From assembly GCF_000821085.1 (NCBI RefSeq), contig NZ_CCXR01000001.1, positions 434,001 to 498,000 of the forward strand: a stretch of DNA of 64,000 bases, in the 5' to 3' direction. The position numbers and the translations under genes were made by a program. Below are positions 26,516 through 35,248 of this stretch, one piece after another (position 1 is the first letter of the stretch; each line of letters opens with the position of its first letter). The notes beneath the pieces are model-generated. The model saw only the letters and a program-made list of their open reading frames with translations. It was not told the origin of the DNA and searched no databases. Source of the stretch: Bacillus sp. B-jedd (GTDB lineage: Bacteria > Bacillota > Bacilli > Bacillales > Cytobacillaceae).

Positions 26516-26953
26516 ATGGCAGGTACAAAAAGATTTTGGAAAATGATGCTCCTCGGAGCGCTTGCGGGAGGTGCGGTTAGCCTGTTTAAACGCGAAACGC
26601 GGACGGCTGTTTTTGACGGTGTCAAGAAAACCTCCGATAACGTTGCTTATGCGTTAAAAAATCCAGGCGAAATAACGGATTCAATCCGCGATGCCGCTAA
26701 GAAAATCCAGAACACAGTCGAGCAGATGAATGATGACATCGTTTATATTGCCGGCAAAGTGGAGGAACTGCGCGGAACGACACCGCAGCTTGTCGGGATC
26801 CTGAAGGAAACGAAGGGCGCTTTTGCAAAAAAAGAAGATAGTGAAGGCCCGGAAACGGTGTCGGCCATGGCGGGCGGAATCTCCGGAAAAGATGGCAAAG
26901 AGCCCATCCTGAACGAGGTCATTTTGAAGGAAGCTGATACGGTTGGCTCATGA
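26516..26953 (+). CDS. yfkI: YtxH-type anchored protein (YfkI-like)
   Basis: A 145-residue protein. A short N-terminal hydrophobic segment (MMLLGALAGGAVSLF) is followed by a helical region with amphipathic repeats (TSDNVAYALKNPGEITDSI) and a low-complexity tail. GAAGGAGAG precedes the ATG at 26516. It overlaps the next gene by 11 bases, showing coupling with yfkH as in B. subtilis. Its role in stress is unknown. Confidence 0.75.
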   Translation: MAGTKRFWKMMLLGALAGGAVSLFKRETRTAVFDGVKKTSDNVAYALKNPGEITDSIRDAAKKIQNTVEQMNDDIVYIAGKVEELRGTTPQLVGILKETKGAFAKKEDSEGPETVSAMAGGISGKDGKEPILNEVILKEADTVGS

Positions 26954-27809
26954 GGCGATGGAAGAAAAAGTAGAGAATGTCAGCCGCCTGTTCAGCAAGA
27001 ATATTGTCAAGCAGCTCATCCATCGGGTTCAGGAAGATGATCTTCCGGGGCTTGCGGCACAACTCGCCTACTACTTCCTTCTCTCATTATTCCCATTATT
27101 GATTTTCCTGTTTACACTGCTGCCGTATTTGCCGATACCGCAGCATGATATCCTCGGTGCGATTAAGCAATATGCACCGGATGAAGCGATGGCATTAATT
27201 GAAAAAAACCTTAATAGCGTAATGGAAAAGAGAAGCGGGGGACTATTGTCCATCGGGATCATCGGGACAATCTGGTCCGCGTCGAACGGCATTAATGCTT
27301 TGGTGAGGGCGTTCAATAAAGCGTACAACGTCAAGGAAACCCGTTCATTCATCGTTGCCAGGGGGATGGCCATTCTATTTACGTTTGGAATGATCACTGT
27401 CTTTATTGTGGCCCTGGCATTGCCTGTGTTCGGTAAGGCGATCGGACTGTTCCTTTTCTCCATGTTCGGGCTCGATGACCAATTCCTCGCGGTTTGGGCG
27501 GCGATTCGCTGGATTGTCAGTGCCGTGATCCTGTTTGGGATTTTCACTGTCCTTTACTGGGTGGCCCCAAACGTGAAGATGAAGTGCAAGTCGGCTATTC
27601 CCGGCGCTATTTTTGCCACAGTCGGCTGGACCGTCGTTTCGCTCTTGTTTTCTTTCTATGTAAATAACTTTGGCAATTACACCGCGACATATGGAAGCAT
27701 CGGGGCGATCATTGTCCTGATGATCTGGCTGTTCCTGTCCGGGATGACTATCATCCTTGGCGGGGAAATCAATGCCTTTTATGCTGAAAAAGCAAAGGAA
27801 AATTGCTGA
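26943..27809 (+). CDS. yfkH: YihY/BrkB family membrane protein (YfkH-like)
   Basis: A 288-residue protein with six predicted transmembrane helices. Family motifs include DDLPGLAAQLAYYFLLSLFP near residue 35, WSASNGINALVRAFNKAYN, YWVAPNV and the C-terminal NYTATYGSIGAIIVLMIWL. The family was once called RNase BN in error; its function remains unclear, perhaps transport. The frame opens with TTG at 26943 inside yfkI; the ATG at 26958 is an alternative start. It is followed by a terminator. Confidence 0.88.
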   Translation: MAHEAMEEKVENVSRLFSKNIVKQLIHRVQEDDLPGLAAQLAYYFLLSLFPLLIFLFTLLPYLPIPQHDILGAIKQYAPDEAMALIEKNLNSVMEKRSGGLLSIGIIGTIWSASNGINALVRAFNKAYNVKETRSFIVARGMAILFTFGMITVFIVALALPVFGKAIGLFLFSMFGLDDQFLAVWAAIRWIVSAVILFGIFTVLYWVAPNVKMKCKSAIPGAIFATVGWTVVSLLFSFYVNNFGNYTATYGSIGAIIVLMIWLFLSGMTIILGGEINAFYAEKAKENC

Positions 27810-27819
27810 TTTTTGCAAA

Positions 27820-27866
27820 AAAAAGAGGATGCTAGCCTTCTAGAGAAGGCCGGCATCCTTTTTGGT
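27820..27866 (+). terminator. Terminator of the yfkI-yfkH operon
   Basis: AGGATGC.AGCCTTCT pairs with AGAAGGC..GCATCCT, followed by TTTTTGG. Confidence 0.8.
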
Positions 27867-27949
27867 TTAAAGAAAATCCGTTTTGGCCGCTTTGTAAAAG
27901 GGCCTATTGGGATTTGGTTGTATAAGAAGTTCCTTTGCCTGTTTGCATG

Positions 27950-28190
27950 ACTGGATTACTAGTTATTAAATGTATTTCTTTTGAAATTAACTAGTGGTTT
28001 ATTACTATCTCGCTGACAAAAAAATAGTAGGCGTCTGACGCCGGCTATTTTTGCAAAAGTTTTCATGGCAATAATTCACTAGTTAATCGTTTTTTCCGCC
28101 ACATTATCACTAATAAACAGTTTTCCTCACCACATTATCACTAATAAACCGTTTTCCACTACTTTATCACTAGTGAACGAGCCTTTTGGT
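27950..28190. repeat. Short tandem repeats with ACTAGT and ATTATCACTAATAAAC units
   Basis: After two ACTAGT-containing segments (27958-28000), three units of about 31-32 bases (CCACATTATCACTAATAAAC plus GTTTTCC) run up to the end of zosA. Arms such as ACTAGTTA and TAACTAGT can pair. There is no gene in 27810-28194. Confidence 0.6.
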
Positions 28191-28194
28191 CGCT

Positions 28195-30111
28195 CTAAGA
28201 CTTCAACAACCGCAAACTGTTCAGGATGACCAGTATCGTGCTGCCTTCATGGCCAATGACTCCGTATGGGAGGTCAAGAACCTGCAGGAAATTCGATGAG
28301 ATGAGCACCATGATGACCAGGATGGAGAATATGACGTTCTGCTTAATGATCCGGTTCATCCGGCGTGAAAGCCGGATGGCGTTGGCAATCTTCGGCAAAT
28401 CGTTTTTCATCAGGACGATGTCGGCAGTCTCAAGCGCTACATCTGTTCCTTCACCCATCGCGATTCCGACGTTGGCTGTCGCGAGGGCAGGTGCGTCGTT
28501 GATTCCGTCGCCGACCATTGCAACCGTTTCGAATCGCTTCATCAGCTCTTTAAGCTGTTCTACTTTTTCTTCAGGGAGACATTCGGCGAAATACTCGTCG
28601 ACGCCGCTTTCGGCCGCAATCGCTTTGGCGGTCGTTTCGCTGTCGCCGGTCAGCATAACCGTATAAACGCCTTCCTTCGCGAGGTCGCCGATTGCCGCCA
28701 TCGCTCTTTCGCGGACAACATCCTTCAGAGCGAGCATGCCCGCCGGCACACCATCGACACTGATGTAGACGAGCGTATTCCCCTCGGATGCAAGCCTGCC
28801 CGCATGCTCTCCGGCAATGGCCGCTGCGCCTTCGTTACCGATAAAGCCGGCTTTGCCGATTTTCCAGGACTCGCCTGCGATTTCCGCAGCGATCCCCCAG
28901 CCCGGCATATCCTCCATTTTATCTGGCTGAATCATATCTTGCTGAAAGTGATCTTTTGCAAAATTGACAATCGCTTTTGCAAGCGGATGGTTTGATTGAT
29001 TTTCAATCGATGCGGCCTTCCAGAGCAAATCGCTTCTCGAAAATCCCTCAGCAAGGATGAATTCTGTTACTTCTGGCTTGCCTTTTGTCAATGTTCCCGT
29101 TTTGTCAAAGGCAATGGCGTTCAAGTGGCTCAGGTTCTCCAGGTGGACGCCGCCTTTGACAAGGATGCCGTTGCGGGCGCCATTGGAGATGGCGGACAAG
29201 GTCGCTGGCATGATCGAGGCGACCAGGGCGCAAGGCGAGGCGACCACGAGAAGGATCATCGCCCGGTAGAACGATTCTTGCCAGCCCCAGCCGAGCACGA
29301 AGTGGGGCACGAACATCATCAAAGCGACGATTGCCAGGACAACTTTTACATAGGTTCCTTCAAATTTTTCAATAAACAGCTGCGACGGCGATTTTTCGCT
29401 TTGCGCGGACTGAACGAGCTCAATGATTTTATGAAACAGTGTTTCATCGCTTGATTTTGTGACTTCAACGGTTAGGGATCCGGTCATGTTTACCGTTCCG
29501 GCAAACACTTCGTCACGGAGTCCTTTTGTGACGGGTACAGATTCACCGGTTATAGCTGCCTGGTCAATGCTCGATTCGCCCTTTTGGATGCGTCCGTCTG
29601 CTGGAATCCGTTCACCGGGCTTTACCAAGATGGCATCGCCAACCGCAAGCTGGGAAACCGGCACCCTTTGCTCTCCGCCAGCCGTAAGCAGGAGTGCCTC
29701 TTCAGGCTGCAGCTCCATCAGTGAGGAAATTTCCTTATGGCTTTTGTTCATTGTATAAGTTTCAAGCGCGCCACTGACGGCAAAGATGAAAATCAGGATT
29801 GCGCCCTCGGCCCAGTAGCCAATAATTGCTGACCCGATGGCCGCCAACACCATCAGCATTTCAACATTCAGTTCTTTGTCTTCAATTGTGGCTTCAATGC
29901 CTTCTTTGGCCTTTGCAAAACCACCGATCACAAAAGCCGCCAGGTAAGCCGCGATGCTTGCTGGTTCCAGACCGTTTTTGCCCAAAAGCCAGCCAGTCAG
30001 GATGAGAATTCCGCTTGTCGCCGCGGCAATTAATTCGAGATGCGGCATTATTTTTTGCAAAAAAGAACTTCCGCTGCCTTCGGGTTCTTTTACTCTAGCT
30101 TCCGCTTCCAT
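28195..30111 (-). CDS. zosA: P1B-type metal ATPase, ZosA-like
   Basis: A 638-residue heavy-metal P-type ATPase without an N-terminal metal-binding domain. Visible motifs are the metal-site SPC (LLVVASPCALVASIMPA), the phosphorylated Asp in AFDKTGTLTKG, TGES in the actuator domain, and GDGINDAPAL. It is the length of B. subtilis ZosA (YkvW), a PerR-controlled zinc transporter linked to peroxide resistance. A near-perfect PerR box lies upstream at 30222. GGGAGG precedes the ATG. Substrate is inferred; cadmium or other divalent ions are possible. Confidence 0.85.
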   Translation of the reverse strand: MEAEARVKEPEGSGSSFLQKIMPHLELIAAATSGILILTGWLLGKNGLEPASIAAYLAAFVIGGFAKAKEGIEATIEDKELNVEMLMVLAAIGSAIIGYWAEGAILIFIFAVSGALETYTMNKSHKEISSLMELQPEEALLLTAGGEQRVPVSQLAVGDAILVKPGERIPADGRIQKGESSIDQAAITGESVPVTKGLRDEVFAGTVNMTGSLTVEVTKSSDETLFHKIIELVQSAQSEKSPSQLFIEKFEGTYVKVVLAIVALMMFVPHFVLGWGWQESFYRAMILLVVASPCALVASIMPATLSAISNGARNGILVKGGVHLENLSHLNAIAFDKTGTLTKGKPEVTEFILAEGFSRSDLLWKAASIENQSNHPLAKAIVNFAKDHFQQDMIQPDKMEDMPGWGIAAEIAGESWKIGKAGFIGNEGAAAIAGEHAGRLASEGNTLVYISVDGVPAGMLALKDVVRERAMAAIGDLAKEGVYTVMLTGDSETTAKAIAAESGVDEYFAECLPEEKVEQLKELMKRFETVAMVGDGINDAPALATANVGIAMGEGTDVALETADIVLMKNDLPKIANAIRLSRRMNRIIKQNVIFSILVIMVLISSNFLQVLDLPYGVIGHEGSTILVILNSLRLLKS

Positions 30112-30221
30112 TTTCGTTTGCCTCCCTCTAATTGAGAATGTTAATCATAATCAATAGCCTTATAAAATGACGAAAGCTGCCACCGACAAGCGATAGCAGC
30201 AAAAAACATTCATTTCTTAGT

Positions 30222-30236
30222 TTAGAATTATTCTAC
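30222..30236 (-). promoter_or_regulatory. PerR box in the zosA promoter
   Basis: TTAGAATTATTCTAC matches the PerR consensus TTANAATNATTNTAA at all but one fixed position. On the minus strand it overlaps a likely -10 (TAATTC) about 16 bases after TTGCAT. Peroxide would thus derepress zosA. Confidence 0.7.
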
Positions 30237-30297
30237 CATACAAAATATGCAAAGTAAAAAGAAAACAGCCTGCCAGATTAAAACAATTTCCTGAAAA

Positions 30298-31479
30298 TTA
30301 GGATGCGGCTTGATTTTCTGCTGCCGCTCCAGGTTGTTTAACGAGATATAGCGCCAGGAAAATCGCGAGCAGCAGCACGCTAATCATATAAAAAAACGTG
30401 GCGCCTTCGGTAAATTGGATGGCCAGTCCGCCAATGAAAGGGCCGCTTACGCTGCCGAGGCTGAAGAAAATCCCGCACATCAGATTGCCTGCTGGTAGAA
30501 GATTTCTTGGCAGCAAATCGGCCATATAGCTGATGCCAAGTGAAAACGTCGTGCCGACTGCCATCCCGGCTAGGAAGAAGCAGATGAGCAGGCCGGTAGT
30601 GCTAGTATGGAACAGTCCTGCAGCGATAAAGCAGACGAACCCGCTGAGCATGATGCCCATCAGGACGTTCCGCCTTCCGAACCTGTCGCTCATGATGCCG
30701 AGCGGAAACTGAAAAATAATTCCCCCGAGGGCAAAAGCGGGCAAAATAATGGAGACGGCGGAAATATCGAGGCCATTCCTTAAAGCAAGGACAGGAAAGT
30801 TTCCGTTCAAAGAAGCCTCAAGGAATCCATACCCAAGCGGCGGGAGCAATGAAACCCAGGCGATTTTTAAAACCTGCCTAAAACGGGAAAAGGTCCCGAG
30901 ATAGGAGCCTGAAGCGCCGTCATCCTCTGGTGAATCGTTTCTGAGCAGCCATACAAACAGCCAGGAGATCACCGACAGGATGGATGAAACGATAAATGGC
31001 AGAGCCTCATTGATTTCCACGAGCCTCGTCAACAGCGGGCCGATGGCGAATCCGATCCCAAAGAAAAGGCCGTACAGTGAAATATTCCGGCCGCGCCGAT
31101 TCTCAGGAGATGAAGCGGTAATCCAAGTCTGGGCGCCAAAATGTAGCATATGGTCGCCGACGCCGATTAAAAAGCGCAGCATGAACCAAAACCAAAAGCT
31201 TTTCCAGACCGGGAAAAGAGCTAGCGCAACAGCAACACTAAGGCCGCCTGCTAGAATAATTGGTTTATAGCCAAACCGCCTTAAAGGCGCTTCCATAAAA
31301 GGCGAGGCAAGCAATATGCCGATATAAAGCGCGGTTGCGTTCACTCCGTTCAGGGAGGAAGAAAGGCCGTCATGCTCAAAAATGATTGCGATAAGCGGAA
31401 GGAGCATCCCCTGTGAAATGCCCGAGATGCCGACCGTGCTGACTAGAATCCAAAAGTGGGCAGCAGGAGTTTTTTTCAT
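30298..31479 (-). CDS. yfkF: MFS transporter (YfkF-like)
   Basis: A 393-residue major facilitator protein with 12 hydrophobic helices and MSDRFGRRNVLMG as the loop motif after helix 8, and PLRRFGYKP after helix 2. It lies between zosA and an OsmC/YfkE pair, the same place as yfkF in B. subtilis, whose substrate is unknown. The ATG at 31479 follows GAGG. It is divergent from the OsmC gene. Confidence 0.82.
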   Translation of the reverse strand: MKKTPAAHFWILVSTVGISGISQGMLLPLIAIIFEHDGLSSSLNGVNATALYIGILLASPFMEAPLRRFGYKPIILAGGLSVAVALALFPVWKSFWFWFMLRFLIGVGDHMLHFGAQTWITASSPENRRGRNISLYGLFFGIGFAIGPLLTRLVEINEALPFIVSSILSVISWLFVWLLRNDSPEDDGASGSYLGTFSRFRQVLKIAWVSLLPPLGYGFLEASLNGNFPVLALRNGLDISAVSIILPAFALGGIIFQFPLGIMSDRFGRRNVLMGIMLSGFVCFIAAGLFHTSTTGLLICFFLAGMAVGTTFSLGISYMADLLPRNLLPAGNLMCGIFFSLGSVSGPFIGGLAIQFTEGATFFYMISVLLLAIFLALYLVKQPGAAAENQAAS

Positions 31480-31623
31480 AAATAAAACCTCGGTTTACTA
31501 GAATCATTAAAATTGATGGTATCGGTTCGACATTATTTTTGCAAGCGGGGAGTCGTTAAAACTTTTCCGCAAAAACATTTTGATGTACTCTTTTTTAAGG
31601 AGAAACTAAAACATGAGGTGATA

Positions 31624-32016
31624 ATGATGATCTTTAAAATGAAGGAAGAAGGTTTTTATTCAGAGCTGCCGTTTGGCCGGCTCGATGTTTCAGGAAATGA
31701 GCAGGCGGGCTTCCGTCCATACCAATTGATGGCTGCTTCGGTTGCTGTTTGCAGCGGCGGAATTCTTAGGACGATCCTTGAGAAAAAGAGGCTAGAAGTG
31801 GATGATATTGAAATCCATACCGAAGTCGACCGAAACCCCGACGAGATAAATATAATTGAAGCCATCCATATCCATTTTGTCATTACGGGAAAGAACCTTG
31901 AAGAAGAGCAAATCGAAAAGGCCATCGCACTCGTCGGCAAAAACTGTTCAATGGCACTTTCCGTACAGGGCTGTATTGAGATTAAGGAAACCTTCGAGTT
32001 GAAAAGCAAAGAATAA
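31624..32016 (+). CDS. OsmC-family peroxide/hydroperoxide-type protein
   Basis: A 130-residue OsmC-like fold. The two redox Cys positions are visible as SVAVCSGGILRTIL (about residue 42) and VQGCIEIKE near the C-terminus. The pattern with C-S and NCSMALS-C differs from classical Ohr. The start is ATG at 31624 (or 31627) behind GAGGTGATA. It may reduce organic hydroperoxides, which would suit the PerR-controlled neighbour, but this is inference. Confidence 0.8.
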   Translation: MMIFKMKEEGFYSELPFGRLDVSGNEQAGFRPYQLMAASVAVCSGGILRTILEKKRLEVDDIEIHTEVDRNPDEINIIEAIHIHFVITGKNLEEEQIEKAIALVGKNCSMALSVQGCIEIKETFELKSKE

Positions 32017-32077
32017 ACAGAGGAAACACGGGTAAAGGTAGAATTATAATCTACACGTAGATGGAGAGGGAATTATT

Positions 32078-33133
32078 GTGGCAAATAAAATATTTATGAT
32101 TATGACCTTTGTCGGGGTTCCTGTCTCGGTCATCGGAAGCCTGCTTCACTGGCCGGGCACCGTGATGTTCGGGATTTACTGTTTGACTATCATCGCATTG
32201 GCAAGTTATATGGGCAGAGCAACAGAAAGCCTGGCTATCATTGCGGGCCCCCGGGTCGGCGGACTTCTAAATGCAACGTTCGGAAATGCGGTTGAGCTGA
32301 TTATTTCTATTTTCGCGTTGAAAGCAGGTCTGACGGGCGTTGTATTGGCGTCACTGACGGGCTCGGTTCTAGGGAACCTGCTTTTGGTTGCCGGCCTTTC
32401 ATTCTTTATTGGCGGGCTGAAATTTAAGCGCCAGTCATTCAGCATTTATGATGCGCGCCATAATTCGGGCCTGCTTATTTTTGCGATCCTGGTCGCCTTT
32501 GTTATTCCTGAAGTCTTTTCAATGGGGATGAACGAGACAAAGACCATCTCTTTAAGTGTCGGGATTTCCATAATCCTGATTGTTCTTTATCTTGCCGCAC
32601 TTTTCTTCAAGCTAGTTACCCATCGGGGCGTCTATCAGAAGGAAGGCGGGAATGAGGAGGAGCATGAGGAGCCGGAATGGAGCAAGAAAAAAGCCATTTT
32701 GGTCTTAGCGCTGGCGACAATTGCCGTTGCTTATGTTTCGGAAAGTCTTGTCCACACCTTTGAAATCGTCGCGGAATCGTTCGGCTGGACCGAACTGTTT
32801 ATCGGGATCATTATCGTCGCGATTGTTGGTAACGCAGCCGAGCACGCATCGGCACTTCTTTTTGCATGGAAAAACAAAATGGATATTTCGGTTGAAATCG
32901 CGATTGGCTCGACGCTGCAGATTGCGATGTTCGTCGCGCCGGTACTCGTTCTTGTTTCGCTTTTATTTGAAACATCGATGCCGCTCGTATTCAGCCTGCC
33001 TGAACTTGTGGCGATGTCTTCCGCCGTCCTTTTGATGGTCATTTTGTCCAACGACGGGGAGTCGAACTGGTTTGAAGGACTTACTCTGCTTGCCGCATAC
33101 TTCATAATGGGAATCGGCTTTTTCCTATTATAA
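32078..33133 (+). CDS. yfkE: Calcium/proton antiporter (YfkE/ChaA-like)
   Basis: A 351-residue CaCA-superfamily exchanger with about 11 helices. The two inverted alpha-repeats are clear: GNAVELIISIFALKAG and GNAAEHASALLFAWKNKMD, whose Glu residues carry the cation. A short acidic loop (GGNEEEHEEPE) separates the halves. B. subtilis YfkE is a structurally characterised Ca2+/H+ antiporter. The gene starts with GTG at 32078 after GGAGAGGG. A terminator follows. Confidence 0.92.
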   Translation: MANKIFMIMTFVGVPVSVIGSLLHWPGTVMFGIYCLTIIALASYMGRATESLAIIAGPRVGGLLNATFGNAVELIISIFALKAGLTGVVLASLTGSVLGNLLLVAGLSFFIGGLKFKRQSFSIYDARHNSGLLIFAILVAFVIPEVFSMGMNETKTISLSVGISIILIVLYLAALFFKLVTHRGVYQKEGGNEEEHEEPEWSKKKAILVLALATIAVAYVSESLVHTFEIVAESFGWTELFIGIIIVAIVGNAAEHASALLFAWKNKMDISVEIAIGSTLQIAMFVAPVLVLVSLLFETSMPLVFSLPELVAMSSAVLLMVILSNDGESNWFEGLTLLAAYFIMGIGFFLL

Positions 33134-33163
33134 AGAATGCAGCGGCAGGGAAAAAATCCATAT

Positions 33164-33206
33164 TCACACAAAATGGCTCCGGACAATTGCTCCGGAGCCA
33201 TTCCTA
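33164..33206 (+). terminator. Terminator of yfkE
   Basis: ATGGCTCCGGA pairs with TCCGGAGCCAT around CAATTGC. A T-poor tail follows. Confidence 0.7.
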
Positions 33207-33477
33207 TATCCTCATACAAAGTTCATTAGCCGGCCGCGTGTACTCGCCCATGCGCCGCTATCCAATCAGGCTTATAAATCAATTCGCTTTTTTAGGGAAC
33301 AACCACCAACCTTCATGCTTAATATGGTAAAATCAAATTCAGCTAACATAAATTAGTGTATCCCCGCCTCCTTTAATAAAGTTTGCCAGCGAGTTGATCT
33401 GCCCTCCTTTTACTAAATTAAAATCAGTATACACCATTATTTAATTTTTGTAAACATTCAGATTATTTATATCGGAG

Positions 33478-33536
33478 GAAAGTTCCAGTGCCTCACTATT
33501 CGGGCTAGGAATCGCTGTAGGAAGGGAACTAACATA
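33478..33536 (+). other. Structured leader segment upstream of the YczE-like gene
   Basis: AGTTCC and GGAACT pair around a 45-base interior with GTGCCTCACTATTC. A ribosome-site-like GGAGGAAAG starts it and a 6-codon frame (GTG to TAG) follows. No known riboswitch consensus is recognised. The rest of 33207-33552 shows no gene. Confidence 0.3.
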
Positions 33537-33552
33537 TAGTAAGGAGACCGCC

Positions 33553-34185
33553 ATGGCGTTATTTTATCGTTTTATGTTTTTCTTTATCGGATTAATGATT
33601 TTGACTTTTGGGGTTTGCATGACAATTGTTGCGGACTTTGGTGCTGGAGCATGGGACGCCCTGAATGTTGGATTATCAAACAAAATCGGCTTGTCCATCG
33701 GACGCTGGGTCATGATTGTCGGCGCAATTCTGATCGTCGTGAATGCATTCCTTCATCAAAGCAAGCCGGAGCTGCTTGCCATTGGGATTATACTAGCCAC
33801 TGGCACGCTCATTGATATGTGGATGTTCCTCGCCCTCGGCGGCTTTGAACCAGCCGGCCTGAAAGATAAGCTGGGAATGTTCCTCGCCGGCATTGTCGTG
33901 ATTGGCTTGGGGGCGGCGATTTATTTACAGGCAAAATTCCCGCTCATTCCAATCGATAATTTAATGATGGGAATCAAAAAGAGGCTGAATGTAAGCATCA
34001 TGACAGCGAAAACAATCGGGGAATTAATCGCCCTGGTGCTCGCGCTGATTTTCAGCGGGCCGATTGGAATTGGCACACTCATTATTACTTTTGCCATCGG
34101 GCCGGTCATTCAAATCTTTTATCCTCCTTTCGAGAAGCTGCTGAACCGATTGATTGCATCCGCAGGAAATAAACAAATTGGATAA
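33553..34185 (+). CDS. YczE/YyaS/YitT-family membrane protein
   Basis: A 210-residue protein with five or six transmembrane helices, with the family opening FFIGLMILTFGVCMTIVADFGAGAWDALNVGL (shown in part) and the segment IPIDNLMMGIKKR. A strong ribosome site (AAGGAG) precedes the ATG. Its relatives include YczE, needed for lipopeptide production by an unknown mechanism. The gene lies between yfkE and yfkD, where B. subtilis has no such gene, so it may be an insertion in the yfk block. Confidence 0.8.
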   Translation: MALFYRFMFFFIGLMILTFGVCMTIVADFGAGAWDALNVGLSNKIGLSIGRWVMIVGAILIVVNAFLHQSKPELLAIGIILATGTLIDMWMFLALGGFEPAGLKDKLGMFLAGIVVIGLGAAIYLQAKFPLIPIDNLMMGIKKRLNVSIMTAKTIGELIALVLALIFSGPIGIGTLIITFAIGPVIQIFYPPFEKLLNRLIASAGNKQIG

Positions 34186-34248
34186 TATTCCTGAACTCCG
34201 AAAACAATAAGTGCAAACAAACGCACTTAATGAAAGGAGTTCTTTTTT

Positions 34249-35046
34249 ATGGGAAAAAAATTCGCCATTTTTATTGTGTTTGCCCTTGTTCTGACTATTT
34301 TCTCACCCGCTTCGGCTGAAAAAACGGCGCCGAAGAAGAAACTCATTCCAGAAGGGGTTTTGAACATTACGAAGGAAAACACCTATCCTAACCCCAACCA
34401 GGACGAGCCTCTTCTTCAACCGAGTGATCTAGCGAAGAGGCTGATTGACTCTTCCAGGGTGAAAATCGAGAATCCGAATTTAATCAGAATGCTCAATGAA
34501 ACTTCAGTTTCCGCAACTCCGTTCGCTTTCGGGTATAAGGCCATCATCTATTTGGGCCAATGGCCATTAAATTATGAATCCGCGGAAACATCACCGAATT
34601 GGGAATATCAGAAAATCAATACAAACTACTATGACAACAGGGGCGGTGAAAAGCCGTACCAGATTCACTATGTCCAGGAAGCCCAGAAGGTTATTAAAGG
34701 CGGCCTGACAGCGAAAATTCCGAATGCGGATGAAGTGAAGAAAATGATGCTCACCAAGGCCGCAGGCAAAACTAATCTGCCGCTTGCGTTTGAAACGGTC
34801 ATCGGGCTCGGGACGAAAAAAGACCAGATTTACAACATTCCTAGAAAGCGGCTCGGCTATCTTTATGCGTACGCACCGGCCATCAATGAAAAGGGGAAAA
34901 TCACCTATGGCGAGGTGTATCTCATGCTGAAGGGAAATAAAAAGACGCTTGTTATTAAAAATGTCACTTCCCAAGGAATCGGGGCTTGGATTCCGATACA
35001 GGATTACGTTTCCTTTAGTTTTGCCGCGAGTGAACGGCCAAGATAA
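34249..35046 (+). CDS. yfkD: Secreted YfkD-like protein
   Basis: A 265-residue protein with a signal peptide (MGKKFAIFIVFALVLTIFSPASA) and a soluble domain rich in Tyr, Asn and Trp (GYKAIIYLGQWPLNYES). Its length and place near yfkE/yfkF match B. subtilis YfkD, which is in the general stress regulon. Function unknown. GAAAGGAG precedes the ATG. No SigB site could be seen directly upstream; a small hairpin (TAAGTGC/GCACTTA) lies in front. Confidence 0.82.
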   Translation: MGKKFAIFIVFALVLTIFSPASAEKTAPKKKLIPEGVLNITKENTYPNPNQDEPLLQPSDLAKRLIDSSRVKIENPNLIRMLNETSVSATPFAFGYKAIIYLGQWPLNYESAETSPNWEYQKINTNYYDNRGGEKPYQIHYVQEAQKVIKGGLTAKIPNADEVKKMMLTKAAGKTNLPLAFETVIGLGTKKDQIYNIPRKRLGYLYAYAPAINEKGKITYGEVYLMLKGNKKTLVIKNVTSQGIGAWIPIQDYVSFSFAASERPR

Positions 35047-35056
35047 AGCCAATATT

Positions 35057-35106
35057 TTTTGCAAAAAGAAGTGCCGCCCTTCAAAACTATGGGCGGCGCT
35101 TTTTAG
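35057..35106 (+). terminator. Terminator of yfkD
   Basis: AAGTGCCGCCC pairs with GGGCGGCGCTT, followed by TTTAG. Confidence 0.7.
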
Positions 35107-35171
35107 ATTTGTTCGGGACGCTTTATGTCGGAAATAAGCGGGAAATAATTGTCCATCCCTCGCAAGATGTT

Positions 35172-35197
35172 GTTTAGCCATAGGTACAAACGGGAAA
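35172..35197 (+). promoter_or_regulatory. Candidate SigB promoter of the YtxH-like gene
   Basis: GTTTAG and GGGAAA are separated by 14 bases, 50 bases before the gene. A good match to the general-stress consensus. Confidence 0.6.
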
Positions 35198-35248
35198 TAC
35201 ACAAACAGGCTAAACTTTACTTTTAAATGACTGAAGGAGGAATAGACA

